51,967 bases of DNA from Halobacteriovorax sp. (GCA_020048985.1 JAIFLR010000023.1:1-51967), one strand, 5' to 3'; shown: positions 36,412-45,336, counted from the first letter of the stretch. Made by a program: numbers and translations. The notes: generated by a model not told the origin, from the letters alone.

Positions 36412-37677
36412 GCAAAATTGTTGATGCTGTTTCTATTGTGATCACGTGTGGCAATGAGATTTACGCTATCCAGAGACAATACCATCTCAAAGCCTTTCCT
36501 GGTTATTGGGCTTTTCCTGGAGGAAAAGTTGAAAAGGGGGATGAATCCCTTTTTATTGAACATCCTCTAACACTTGGAATTGAACGGAAATGTCCAACAA
36601 ATTGATTACTTGGGCTTGGCCGTAACGCCGGATTTTAATCCCTTTCGTTTTGCGACTCACTTCTACCGATTTCGCTTGAAAGAGAAATGCGCTTTCGTTG
36701 TAGATAAAAACGAAGTTCATCTTGCGCACTGGATGAGTTCTGCTGAACTGCTCAAACAATATGACAAGGGATTGGTCCTCGCCGTTCCTCCTGTTATCAA
36801 AATTATTACGACCCTTGGAACCAATCCCGATGTGCAAAGTATTCCGGATTTAAATTTTGACTACGATAAGGATAATCACGTTCCTTATATCGAGTCTTTA
36901 AAATCCGTCAGACAGCTCATGCCACTTTCAAACACATTACCTCCGGCGACTCGGACCAATTCATTTTTGATTGGCGATAATGGGCCCAAAATTCTGGTGG
37001 ACCCTTCTCCCAAAGATGAAGACGAATACAGAAAACTCAAAAATACAGCCAAGCTTTTTGGAATCGATAAGATTCTCCTAAGTCATCACCATCCTGATCA
37101 TCACGAGAGGTCAGTCGAACTGGCCCGAGAGTTTAAAGTTCCCATGATGATGAGTCTCGATACCTGTGACCGATTGACTAAGATCATTCCCGGCTACTTT
37201 GAAAGTGTAGACATTGAAATACTTAAAGAGGGCGATGTGATCACTCAATGGTTGGGTCGCAATGTAATCATTCATGAAGTGCCAGGTCATGATGAAGGGC
37301 AGATTGCACTTGCTCCAGAGGATATGAGTTGGTTTCTTGCTGGTGATCTCTTTCAGGGAGTAGGAACAGTTGTCATAGGTGACGATGAAGGTGACATGAC
37401 CAAGTACTTTAATACTCTGGAAAAAGTAATTGCACTCAAGCCGCGCGTCTTGTTTCCTTCTCATGGAATTGGACTCGGCGGGACTAATATCCTGAAAAAT
37501 ACCCTCGAACATCGTCGGATGCGTGAAAAGCAAGTCCTGTCTTTTCAGCAGGAAGGTAAAACTGAAGAAGAGATGCTTGCTATTATGTACGCAGAGGTCG
37601 ATAAGCGTCTTTGGCCTTTTGCTCTCAAAAATATTCGCAAGCATCTAGAGAAATTGAAAACCGAGAATCTTATCTGA
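36408..37677 (+). pseudogene. Nudix + metallo-beta-lactamase fusion, damaged in the Nudix box
   Basis: The start overlaps the previous gene as ATGA. Frame one (36408-36605) encodes a Nudix beginning, VSIVITCGNEIYAIQRQ... FPGGKVEKGDES, then stops. From 36577 another frame continues ELNGNVQQIDYLGLAVTP, the strand after a Nudix helix, and then a full MBL domain (about 120-360) with HHHPDHH, the later GHDEGQ, AGDLF and FPSHG motifs. The REXXEE helix between is missing. The 15 bases GGAATTGAACGGAAA (36576-36590) read GIERK in the first frame and ELNGN in the second, so they look like the single remnant of two short repeats. Re-initiation at TTG 36574 could still make the MBL domain. Confidence 0.72.
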
Positions 37678-37745
37678 CCAAAACCTGATGCCCGTCATAT
37701 TATATCGTATCCCTGGTGCTAAACTTTAGTTATCAAAGGATCATT

Positions 37746-38060
37746 ATGCAGCCAGAAATTAAGCCAATTAAAAAGTTAATCCCTCAATTAAAAATTGCTG
37801 ACATGATTTCCATGATTGGTGCAGGCTTGGCCGGTATAGGGATAGGCGCAACGATCTATGAACACCTTGTGGGTGTTGTCCCAGTATTTGTTCTTTTAGG
37901 CATGGTTTTGCTTGGGCTGGGCATGTACGGTAAATTTCAAATTGAAAGGGCACATATTGACCCGCCACCTTGGGTCATTCTTATTTTTGGGGCGTGTTGG
38001 GTAGGGCTCATGCTTACAGCGTTGTACATCTTGATTGGGCACTATGCGGTGACGATTTAG
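37746..38060 (+). CDS. Small membrane protein
   Basis: 104 residues from ATG 37746, preceded by AAAGGA; the longer in-frame start lacks a ribosome binding site. Three membrane segments (about 27-44, 46-65, 78-100) with short loops and a basic N-terminus (PIKKLIPQLK), so the N-terminus is probably cytoplasmic. No recognisable family. Followed by a perfect hairpin. Confidence 0.7.
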   Translation: MQPEIKPIKKLIPQLKIADMISMIGAGLAGIGIGATIYEHLVGVVPVFVLLGMVLLGLGMYGKFQIERAHIDPPPWVILIFGACWVGLMLTALYILIGHYAVTI

Positions 38061-38064
38061 TTAA

Positions 38065-38093
38065 GATCTTCTGGCCGATGGTGCCAGAAGATC
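38065..38093. terminator. Hairpin between convergent genes
   Basis: Perfect 10-bp stem GATCTTCTGG / CCAGAAGATC with a 9-base loop, 4 bases after the stop of the membrane-protein gene and just before the end of a convergent gene. No clean T tract, so it may be a bidirectional terminator of modest strength or a stabilising 3' hairpin. Confidence 0.55.
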
Positions 38094-38104
38094 AACATAT
38101 TCAA

Positions 38105-38419
38105 TTATTTTGATTTTGTAATACGTACTTTTTGATTATTACCGAAACCAGTCACGCTAACGGCATATACTGCAGTCTTCTTGCCTGTGCCATCGTAATT
38201 TGTGAATGAAAGTTCGAAAGACTCACAGATACAACGAGGACGAATTCCATTCTCAGCATACTTATCGGTTATTTTAGTTAGGCTAAAACCTTTTTCTGCA
38301 AGCTTTGTTTCAAGTTCAACCACTTCGTTCTGTTCAAGTATGTTCTTAATGGTATCGATGCCAGAAGCAAAAGAGCTCAGAGAGATAAAGAGGGCAAAGA
38401 AGAATGTTAATTTTTTCAT
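38105..38419 (-). CDS. Small secreted protein
   Basis: 104 residues: signal peptide MKKLTFFFALFISLSSFA, then SGIDTIKNILEQNEVVELETKL (helical), a CxC pair in IRPRCICESFELSF, and a basic beta-type tail. Family not recognised. Preceded by a good GGAG ribosome binding site (AAGGAGCC before ATG). Lies 28 bases after the PhoD-like gene and may share its transcript. Confidence 0.72.
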   Translation of the reverse strand: MKKLTFFFALFISLSSFASGIDTIKNILEQNEVVELETKLAEKGFSLTKITDKYAENGIRPRCICESFELSFTNYDGTGKKTAVYAVSVTGFGNNQKVRITKSK

Positions 38420-38447
38420 AGAGGGCTCCTTGGGTTCAATTTATGTT

Positions 38448-39446
38448 TTAGATCTCCGTCCAGCGTGAGGAAATCCATTTGATTCTTTTTTGATTAAGAC
38501 TTTGGCCCTGTTCCGTTCGTACTGAGAGGGTTAGCAGAGGATTTGATCCTTCCCACTCGAAATCAATGAGACCGTAATTGTGTTTAAATACAGTGTTGGG
38601 GTAAATCGCCCGAAGATAAGGGCGAATCGCAACCGGAGCATTGTGGGTCATTCCGCTCGACATGAATTCGAGTTCGTCTTCTTTGGTGAAGATGCTCGAA
38701 AAATGTCTGTCACCAGTCAGGTAGAGGTAGGGCTTTTTACCTGATTTTAGAATTCGCTTCAGGCGTGCTTTTTCGGCAGGATATTCGGCCCATTCTTCCG
38801 TATGTATAGTTGCGGGAGTCAGAACAGAAATACTCGAAACAACCAGATGGAGGGAAGCTTTTGAGTTATTTATTTCTTGTTCCAGCCACTTCCACTGAGC
38901 TTCTCCCAGTATCGAGCCTGCTTTTGGATTCATAAAATAACGGTTATCAAGCAGGATGATTTTAATTTTTTTTCCTGCCTCGCCAAAGTCATAGCTGGTA
39001 TAAATGCCTTCTTGTTTTCGGCGCAAAGATTTGAGTGGTTCTTGCAAAAAATCCAGGGCGTACTGTTGGCTTAATTTTTTATCAGCATAATCATTGCCGC
39101 CATTGTTTTTTCCGTAATCGTGATCGTCCCAGGTTCCAATGATTGGAGTCACTGCTTTAAAAGACGCATATCCTTCCACTGCATTTTGCTGTTTATAGGC
39201 GGCCAGAATTTCGGCAATGCCTTTACCATCGGCATAGACATTGTCTCCTCCCCAGATAAATAGATCAGGGGACTGGCGGGAGAGATCCTGCCAGAGAGGC
39301 TGTTTTTTGTCGTGCTTGTTACAAGAGGCAAAGGCCAGGCGTTGAATATTACCTATGGCCTTGAGTTTAAAGCCGTTAGAGTTGGTGCTCTGGGCATAGG
39401 CCTGAGGGGCCAGGGTCAACAAACATAACAGGTAGAACTTTTTCAT
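38448..39446 (-). CDS. PhoD-like secreted phosphatase/phosphodiesterase
   Basis: 332 residues; signal peptide MKKFYLLCLLTLAPQAYA. Motifs of the PhoD-like metallophosphatase family: FASCNKHDKKQPLW, DLFIWGGDNVYAD (metal-binding Asp), TPIIGTWDDHDYGKNNGG, and LYLTGDRHFSS. It would act in the periplasm on phosphate esters. No Pho-box-like repeat was seen in the 130-base gap to the divergent hydrolase gene, so induction by phosphate starvation is not supported by sequence here. Confidence 0.88.
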   Translation of the reverse strand: MKKFYLLCLLTLAPQAYAQSTNSNGFKLKAIGNIQRLAFASCNKHDKKQPLWQDLSRQSPDLFIWGGDNVYADGKGIAEILAAYKQQNAVEGYASFKAVTPIIGTWDDHDYGKNNGGNDYADKKLSQQYALDFLQEPLKSLRRKQEGIYTSYDFGEAGKKIKIILLDNRYFMNPKAGSILGEAQWKWLEQEINNSKASLHLVVSSISVLTPATIHTEEWAEYPAEKARLKRILKSGKKPYLYLTGDRHFSSIFTKEDELEFMSSGMTHNAPVAIRPYLRAIYPNTVFKHNYGLIDFEWEGSNPLLTLSVRTEQGQSLNQKRIKWISSRWTEI

Positions 39447-39576
39447 AGGCCATTTGATACGCGGGAATTAGATTGAATGGTAAAAAATCAACTGAAACCC
39501 TTACTTTATTTCACGCCATCGTCTGACACTCCTTCGCCAGTGGTAGAGTTCGCATCTTACAACCCGGAGCTAACCG

Positions 39577-40878
39577 ATGCTGCTTAAGTCCCTAGCTTTG
39601 CTGATGTCTCTATCTTTGAGTACGGCATACGCCGCGCCTTTTAAGTTACTTGATGAACCCAATCTGCAAGTTCTAGAAGAAGATGAAGAATATAAATGCG
39701 ACTTTGAGGGCGTTAAGGACCTCAATCTTCCACTCTATCCAGATAAATCCAATTCACCGACATTTAACTTCAAATATCAAATCGTGGGGGACCTGAAGCC
39801 AGATGATTTTGTTATTATCTATCTTCCGGGTGGTCCTGGCGGAAGCTCCATCGCTGATTATTCTAATGCCGAGGAAAGAGACTACATGATTAGCACGGCA
39901 CTTCCGGCCAATGTTCCCTGGATTTTTTTTGATCCACGAACTGTCGGTTGTAACCGAGGGGATGAAAAAAAATTCCCAGATGATTCCTTAACCAGTCAGT
40001 ACCTGGCAAGTGATGTGTTGGGTGTGATTAGAAATCTTGGGCTAAAAAAATACATCATTCACGGTCACTCCTATGGCTCCCAGTTAGCAACTTTTGTAGC
40101 AGGTCAGGCCCTGAAAGAGGGAGCCTCTGTTCCTCACGCACTTTTCCTGAGTGGAGTACTTGGCAGAGGAGAAGCCGACGGCACATTTTCTATCCCGTAC
40201 AATCTGGGGAAAGAATGGGATTTAATTCGAAATGAAATGTCACCCAAGGCAATACAGATCTTAGAAGAAAAATCCCCGCTCGGATTTGATACGGATACTT
40301 GGTCACGCATGATTCAAAGAGGATTGTACCGTGGAAACTATCTCTACGAAGGTAAGCTCAGAAATATCTTAAAAGAGGAGCTAGCCGCTCTCAATTCGGA
40401 TACTCCTTCCGAATTAGATCCACTGTTAGAAACACTTAAGTCTTACGCCCGAGGTGAGGGGCGTGGTGATTACAGTCATCGCCTCTTTAATAAAGTTGAT
40501 TGCCATGAATTCTCTCCTGCTGATGGGGGCGCCATCTTCTCTGAGGGAAGAATGATACTGGATCCAGAAGACACGACCTGTGCCAATGATCCCTATGATC
40601 GTCCGTATGATTCTGCCACTCTTTTAACTGAGGCCCCGATCTATTACATCGCTGGTGAGAATGATCCAGCGGCTCCATATCTTGGAGCATACTATCACTT
40701 TGAACATCAACAGATGGCACGTCGTAATTTTGTTAAAGTTCCTGGTGGTGGTCATAACAAGGTGGGACTAATATTTCCGGATTGTAAGGATGAAATCTGG
40801 GCAGCTGTTTTTGATAAAAAAGATTTAACGGATGTTCTGACAAATTGTGATGCTGAAGTCGAGTTGATGATTCGATAA
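39577..40878 (+). CDS. Secreted alpha/beta hydrolase, S33 peptidase-like
   Basis: 433 residues; signal peptide MLLKSLALLMSLSLSTAYA. Oxyanion element IYLPGGPGGSS (about 85-95), FFDPRTVGCNRG as in prolyl aminopeptidase relatives, nucleophile Ser in IHGHSYGSQLA (about 161-171), Asp in AGENDPAAP and His in PGGGHNKVG near the C-terminus. Probably a secreted prolyl-type aminopeptidase or esterase. Preceded by a CCGGAG ribosome binding site. Confidence 0.88.
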   Translation: MLLKSLALLMSLSLSTAYAAPFKLLDEPNLQVLEEDEEYKCDFEGVKDLNLPLYPDKSNSPTFNFKYQIVGDLKPDDFVIIYLPGGPGGSSIADYSNAEERDYMISTALPANVPWIFFDPRTVGCNRGDEKKFPDDSLTSQYLASDVLGVIRNLGLKKYIIHGHSYGSQLATFVAGQALKEGASVPHALFLSGVLGRGEADGTFSIPYNLGKEWDLIRNEMSPKAIQILEEKSPLGFDTDTWSRMIQRGLYRGNYLYEGKLRNILKEELAALNSDTPSELDPLLETLKSYARGEGRGDYSHRLFNKVDCHEFSPADGGAIFSEGRMILDPEDTTCANDPYDRPYDSATLLTEAPIYYIAGENDPAAPYLGAYYHFEHQQMARRNFVKVPGGGHNKVGLIFPDCKDEIWAAVFDKKDLTDVLTNCDAEVELMIR

Positions 40879-40879
40879 T

Positions 40880-40914
40880 TTATTTTCCCCACATTTTGAA
40901 TATGGGGAAAATAA
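40880..40914. terminator. Bidirectional terminator
   Basis: 12-bp perfect stem TTATTTTCCCCA / TGGGGAAAATAA around an 11-base loop, beginning 1 base after the hydrolase stop. The A/T ends of the stem give a U tract on both strands, so it can serve the convergent gene too. Confidence 0.85.
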
Positions 40915-40922
40915 TAAAAAGA

Positions 40923-41141
40923 TTAGTTCAAATGTGTCTGATGAATATAAAGACGGAAGATTTTGTCTTTAGTTCTACGGATAGAAAAATTCCCAGTGTC
41001 TTTTTGCTCGATCAGGAACTGGTAATAATCAGGGCGAGTATCAGCAATCTCTAAAACTGATTTACCTTCGAACTCACCGAAATCAATCACAACGCGATCT
41101 TCTTCAATAATACCAGTTAGTGGACTTTGCTCCTGGGCCAT
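40923..41141 (-). CDS. Small conserved-looking cytoplasmic protein
   Basis: 72 residues, preceded by a strong AAGGAGGG ribosome binding site 4 bases before ATG. Acidic first half (GIIEEDRVVIDFGEFEGKSVLEIAD), basic second half (SIRRTKDKIFRLYIHQ). The segment DFGEFEGKSVLEIADTRPDY resembles the FGKYKG...I....PxYL pattern of DUF3820-like proteins, but I am not certain. No signal peptide. Confidence 0.7.
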   Translation of the reverse strand: MAQEQSPLTGIIEEDRVVIDFGEFEGKSVLEIADTRPDYYQFLIEQKDTGNFSIRRTKDKIFRLYIHQTHLN

Positions 41142-41222
41142 GATTCCCTCCTTGGAATGCTAGGACAAGTTTAAATGTCTTTGTACTTTGATTTTGAATG
41201 ATTTGAGAACGCTTTGAAAAGC

Positions 41223-42242
41223 TTAGTTTTTGAAAAACTGTTTTAAAAAAATAACCAAGGCCTTAAATTCCTGAGGGTATTCATCAGCCATCATTCTTTT
41301 AATCACTTCCAACGACTGGTAGAGGGAGAGATCCTTCCGGTAGGGGCGAGAATTGGTCATCGCCACCATAATATCAAACACGGCTACTAAGGTACTCTCG
41401 AGTCCCATAATCATTTCATTTTCGGAATCTGCTTTGTGGTCTTTATCCAATAAGTTTTTAATTCGATCGTTTAAGAAGTGATGATGTTTGATGATATTTA
41501 AGTAGTTTTTCGAAAGGGGAATTCTTCCTTCGAGAAGATCAAAAGAAAAATCAGCGTGACTTGCAAATAAGTCTCTATCCTTTTTTGTCAGTGTCTTTTC
41601 ATCATATTTCATTTCTGGAATCAATGAAATTCCAATGTCTTTGAGGTAACTGGCGAGAAATAAATTCTCTACCTCTTTGTCATGAAAAAGATGTATCGAC
41701 TGAAGAAATGATAAGAGAAGTATGGAGCAGAGCATAGGCTGAGCGACAGTAAAATGAAAATTTTCACTGGCAAGACTTTGGAAAAAGTAAGACTGATGTT
41801 TCTTATTTTCCATGAGGAATTTAGTGAGATTCTGGGAGCTTTGAAATTGCAGCATCAGTAGCTCATCACTGTGAGGATTCTGGTAGAGTCCACTCATATT
41901 CAGGGACAGAAGTTTGATATCTTTTGTTCCATTCTCTAAAGGATCACCTACTGATAGTGATCTCGTAATTTTTATCAGGGCAGTTTCTAGATTTTTTTTA
42001 ATCAGATCCAAATCTTCACGGTAAACATAGACTTGTTTGTGAAGATTTTTGATAAGCCCGTTGATCTGATCTTTATTTGGGATTGCTCCCTCCGGTATGA
42101 CGGGCAAAAAGACACCATCTTTGAATATGTAAACCGGGTGTTTTAGTTTTCGCGCAAGGTAGAGTTCCCCCACAAGAACAGGCCTGAGCTTGAGTGATAG
42201 CTTGTGATGATCGCTAAAAGAACTAATTGAATTAAGGGACAT
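41223..42242 (-). CDS. Degenerate HD-GYP-like protein
   Basis: 339 residues. N-terminal half of unknown fold (about 1-150), then an all-helical HD-like domain (about 170-335). Expected HD motif reads SYLKDIGISLIP, with Lys in place of the metal His; later SHADFSFDLLEG, KHHHFLNDR and DIMVAMTNSRPYRK match HD-GYP elements H, HHE and DALTSxRPYR, but the GYP triad is lost. It may bind but not hydrolyse cyclic di-GMP, or act as a scaffold. Alone on the minus strand, 53 bases upstream of ddl copy 2 in sense of position. Confidence 0.72.
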   Translation of the reverse strand: MSLNSISSFSDHHKLSLKLRPVLVGELYLARKLKHPVYIFKDGVFLPVIPEGAIPNKDQINGLIKNLHKQVYVYREDLDLIKKNLETALIKITRSLSVGDPLENGTKDIKLLSLNMSGLYQNPHSDELLMLQFQSSQNLTKFLMENKKHQSYFFQSLASENFHFTVAQPMLCSILLLSFLQSIHLFHDKEVENLFLASYLKDIGISLIPEMKYDEKTLTKKDRDLFASHADFSFDLLEGRIPLSKNYLNIIKHHHFLNDRIKNLLDKDHKADSENEMIMGLESTLVAVFDIMVAMTNSRPYRKDLSLYQSLEVIKRMMADEYPQEFKALVIFLKQFFKN

Positions 42243-42295
42243 TCTCCAGACCTCTGGTTCGATTGTACCGCAAAAAGAGATCTGGAGAGTGAAAA

Positions 42296-43249
42296 TTACA
42301 AGTTATTAATATGCTGAGAGAGGAAGGCCTTGAAAGAGTGACCATTGGCCTCCATCATCTTGGGAAACATCGAAATGGGGGTGAGGCCCGGAAAGGTGTT
42401 TATTTCATTCAAATAAATCTCCTCTCCATCCAGAAAAAAATCAATTCGTGAGAGGTGGCGAAGTTTCAGGCCATGGTAAAGCCTAGTGGAATACTCAGCA
42501 ATTATTTTAAGGACCGCAGGGGACAAGTTCTTGGCCTTGGTCTCGGTAGTTGTCAGGCTTGCTTGTGAATATTTTTCTTCGAAGGAATAAAACTTTGAGG
42601 GGCACACAATTTCACCAGGGTAAGAAACTTGGAGCTTTCCATCATATTCATAGACGGAAACTTCGATTTCTCGAGGGAACATTCTTTTCTCAATAAGAAC
42701 AAAAGGAGAAAGAGTAAAGGCTTCTTTGATGACTGCTAAAGCATCCTTGTTTTTCTCAACTAAGTAACACCCAACTGAAGACCCTTGATTGGAAGCCTTA
42801 ATGACGACATCACCATGAAGGGCGTGGAAAGCTTTCGCCTTAGCCAGATTTTCTTCAGAGAGGTCATATAAAAAGAAGTAAGGAGTGTTTGCCACGCCTA
42901 AAGCAGTTGCCCAAAGCTTGGTGGTAATCTTATTGAAACACATTTTGCTCGTTTCAGAATTACATCCCAGGTAGGGCAGTCCGATCATTTCAAAATAAGA
43001 CTGTATATCTCCTGTTTCTCCCGGGTATCCATGGATACAAGGAATCGCAAAATCAAATTTCTTGGCATCAAGAACGAACTTATTTCCTGATTCATCAATC
43101 CATTCACCAGATTTTTTAATTTCCACCGTTGTGAGGTTTACTTCAGGAATAGTACTTAAGCATTCTCTGATATGCTTAACCGACACCAGTGAAACATCAT
43201 GTTCAGTACTGCCGCCGCCACACAGGAGAAGGACGTTCTTCTTTGACAT
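42296..43249 (-). CDS. ddl: D-alanine--D-alanine ligase family protein (copy 2)
   Basis: 317 residues of the Ddl ATP-grasp family: CGGGSTEHDVSLVS (catalytic Glu), HGYPGETGDIQ, VIKASNQGSSVG, the omega-loop FYSFEEKYS that keeps the active-site Tyr, and NEINTFPGLTPISMFP. It differs strongly from copy 1 (12803-13819), so the two are old paralogues. It begins exactly where thrS ends (43249/43250). One copy may have taken another D-amino-acid substrate, but active-site residues I can see do not indicate D-lactate use. Confidence 0.88.
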   Translation of the reverse strand: MSKKNVLLLCGGGSTEHDVSLVSVKHIRECLSTIPEVNLTTVEIKKSGEWIDESGNKFVLDAKKFDFAIPCIHGYPGETGDIQSYFEMIGLPYLGCNSETSKMCFNKITTKLWATALGVANTPYFFLYDLSEENLAKAKAFHALHGDVVIKASNQGSSVGCYLVEKNKDALAVIKEAFTLSPFVLIEKRMFPREIEVSVYEYDGKLQVSYPGEIVCPSKFYSFEEKYSQASLTTTETKAKNLSPAVLKIIAEYSTRLYHGLKLRHLSRIDFFLDGEEIYLNEINTFPGLTPISMFPKMMEANGHSFKAFLSQHINNL

Positions 43250-45007
43250 CTATACCTCGCGAAGTGGCGCCGGGACTTTTTCCAGATCAAGAGTAGTGAA
43301 TGTTTCAAAGAGTTGTGCCACAGGCATCACTTCAGATTTCATCTCACCATATTTTCTCACGGCCACACTTTCCGCCGCTATTTCCTGATCACCCAGAACT
43401 AGCATGAATGGAATTTTTCCTGTTTGTGCCTGACGAGTTTTAAGCCCCATAGACTCATTTCTGTCATCGACGCGAACCCTGAAGCCCTTAGACTTGAGTT
43501 GTTTGGCCAGTTTTTGGGCCGCTTCCAGATGAAGTTCATTTTTAATGGGAACAATCACTGCTTGCTCCGGACTTAACCAGAATGGGAAAGCTCCTGCCAC
43601 GTGCTCAAGGTAAACACCAATGAAACGCTCAAGAGAACCAAGGAGGGCACGGTGAATAACTACAGGTCTTTCCATTTCACCATTTTGGTTGGTGAACTTA
43701 AGGTCAAAACGCTCAGGCAATTGGAAATCCAATTGGATTGTTCCAAGCTGATGAAATCTTCCAAGCGCATCGGCCACCTGAATATCAATTTTAGGTCCGT
43801 AGAAGGCTCCATCACCTTCGTTAACGAAATAGTCTTTTCCGGAAGCATCAAGAGCAGCTTTGAGTGCTTTCTCAGCATTATCCCAAGTCTCGTCACTTCC
43901 GACTCGCATTTCAGGTCGAGTAGAAAGTCCGATTTTGATTTTTTTAAATCCAAAATGCTCGTAACCGAGAAAGAACATCTGCATTAGAGTTTTGATTTCA
44001 TCCTGAATACCCTCAGTTTGAATGAAAATATGGGCATCATCCTGGCAGAAAGTACGAACACGAGTCAAACCTGCCACCACGCCAGATTTCTCATAACGGT
44101 GAAGTCGTCCGAAATCCGCAAAACGCAGAGGGAGATCACGGTATGAATAGCGGTGGTGAGAGAACATCAACATGTGACAAGGACAGTTCATTGGCTTAAG
44201 TGCGAACTCCCTCTCATCAATCTGAGTAAAATACATGTTCTCTTTATATTTTTCGTAGTGACCAGATGTATGCCAAAGATCCACATCCAGAATTTGTGGA
44301 GTAATGACTTCTTGGTAATCGTATTGTTTATAAATCCGGCGCATGAAATCTACCAGACCATTATAAACCAACGCACCTTTAGGCATAAAGAATGGAGAAG
44401 CTGGGGCAACTGGATCAAAGATAAAAAGTTCAAGCTCTTTGCCCAGTTTTCTGTGATCGCGTTTTTTGGCCTCTTCCAGCTGAGTCAGATATTCGCGAAG
44501 CTCTTCTTTCGAGCTGAAGCAAGCAGCATAAATACGCTGGAGCATAGGGCGGCCAACATCTCCACGCCAGTAAGCTCCCGCAGTATGCATAAGTTTAAAC
44601 CAGAACGTAAGTTCGGAAGTCTTTTCTACGTGAGGCCCAGTACATAAATCGAAGAAGGCGTCGCCCTGAGTGTAATAGCTGATCGTTTCGCCATCAGGGA
44701 TATCTTTAATGAGTTCGCATTTCAGGTTTTGTCCGCGTTCAGCAAAAATCTTCAATGCCTCGGCACGAGAAACTTCATGACGAACAATAGGAAGATTACG
44801 CTTGATGATTTCTTTCATCTTTTCTTCAATCTGCTTTAGATTCTCATCCGTCAGCTTCGCATTCATCTCAATGTCGTAATAGAAACCATTTTCAATGGTT
44901 GGGCCAATTCCAAGCTGAACTGAATCATTAGGAAAAAGTTCCATGATTGCTTGGGCCATTAGGTGGGCCGTTGAATGCCTTAAAGTGTCTAGATCGTACT
45001 TGGCCAT
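43250..45007 (-). CDS. thrS: Threonyl-tRNA synthetase without TGS domain
   Basis: 585 residues from ATG 45007 (MAKYDLDTLRHSTAHLM), with AAGGAG ahead; a further in-frame start to 45043 adds an unlikely tail. The N-terminal TGS domain of about 60 residues is absent. The editing domain is intact (HSTAH at 11-15, CTGPH later), as are the catalytic core (MNCPCHM zinc Cys, RFADFGRLHRYEKSG, class II motif 3 near ALLGSLERFIGVYLEH) and the anticodon-binding domain (about 480-585). TGS-less ThrS occurs in several lineages. Confidence 0.95.
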   Translation of the reverse strand: MAKYDLDTLRHSTAHLMAQAIMELFPNDSVQLGIGPTIENGFYYDIEMNAKLTDENLKQIEEKMKEIIKRNLPIVRHEVSRAEALKIFAERGQNLKCELIKDIPDGETISYYTQGDAFFDLCTGPHVEKTSELTFWFKLMHTAGAYWRGDVGRPMLQRIYAACFSSKEELREYLTQLEEAKKRDHRKLGKELELFIFDPVAPASPFFMPKGALVYNGLVDFMRRIYKQYDYQEVITPQILDVDLWHTSGHYEKYKENMYFTQIDEREFALKPMNCPCHMLMFSHHRYSYRDLPLRFADFGRLHRYEKSGVVAGLTRVRTFCQDDAHIFIQTEGIQDEIKTLMQMFFLGYEHFGFKKIKIGLSTRPEMRVGSDETWDNAEKALKAALDASGKDYFVNEGDGAFYGPKIDIQVADALGRFHQLGTIQLDFQLPERFDLKFTNQNGEMERPVVIHRALLGSLERFIGVYLEHVAGAFPFWLSPEQAVIVPIKNELHLEAAQKLAKQLKSKGFRVRVDDRNESMGLKTRQAQTGKIPFMLVLGDQEIAAESVAVRKYGEMKSEVMPVAQLFETFTTLDLEKVPAPLREV

Positions 45008-45054
45008 GAGTCTCCTTACAAAGATGCGTTCTGTCTGGTGCAAAACACTTTAGC

Positions 45055-45068
45055 AACGGGACCCCGTT
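45055..45068. repeat. Palindrome upstream of thrS
   Basis: AACGGG-AC-CCCGTT, perfect 6-bp arms with a 2-base centre, 48-61 bases before the thrS start. Could be an operator for thrS. Confidence 0.3.
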
Positions 45069-45110
45069 TAATCAACGAGTTAGAATGGTTGGTTTGGGTG
45101 TTTGTAGCAG

Positions 45111-45131
45111 TGTAAGAAATGTTGTCTTACA
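45111..45131. promoter_or_regulatory. Candidate operator 1, TGTAAGA-N7-TCTTACA
   Basis: Perfect 7-bp inverted repeat. A half site TCTTACA recurs at 45184-45190 and a second full site at 45298-45317. The repetition within the 329-base thrS/regulator gap suggests a binding site for a dimeric regulator, perhaps the TPR/winged-helix protein itself. Confidence 0.5.
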
Positions 45132-45202
45132 CCTCAAACTTTCGTTCTGATTATATGGGGTCAAATGGAGTCCATAGGGTTAGTCTTACACTCCTTAACT
45201 TG

Positions 45203-45233
45203 CCGGAATTATTTAACTTAGGGTGAATTCCGG
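45203..45233 (+). repeat. Leader hairpin
   Basis: CCGGAATT (45203-45210) and AATTCCGG (45226-45233), perfect 8-bp arms with a 15-base loop. It directly precedes a terminator-like hairpin, so the two may form a transcribed leader or a small RNA end. Confidence 0.4.
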
Positions 45234-45262
45234 AGCAAGTCTAACAAGAATCTTGCTTTTTT
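45234..45262 (+). terminator. Terminator-like hairpin in the regulator leader
   Basis: 6-bp stem AGCAAG (45234-45239) / CTTGCT (45252-45257), 12-base loop, then T6. It stands 75 bases before the regulator ATG in the sense direction, so it would attenuate the gene or end a short upstream transcript. Confidence 0.45.
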
Positions 45263-45297
45263 ACTCAGGATGAGGTTTAACACCCGCACTATGAAAC

Positions 45298-45317
45298 TGT
45301 AAGAATGATTTCTTACG
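45298..45317. promoter_or_regulatory. Candidate operator 2, TGTAAGA-N6-TCTTACG
   Basis: Near copy of operator 1, ending 20 bases before the regulator start and just ahead of its AGGAGG ribosome binding site. Position suits repression by a bound protein. The spacer is one base shorter than in operator 1. Confidence 0.45.
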
Positions 45318-45336
45318 CCATTCAGGAGGCCTTAAT

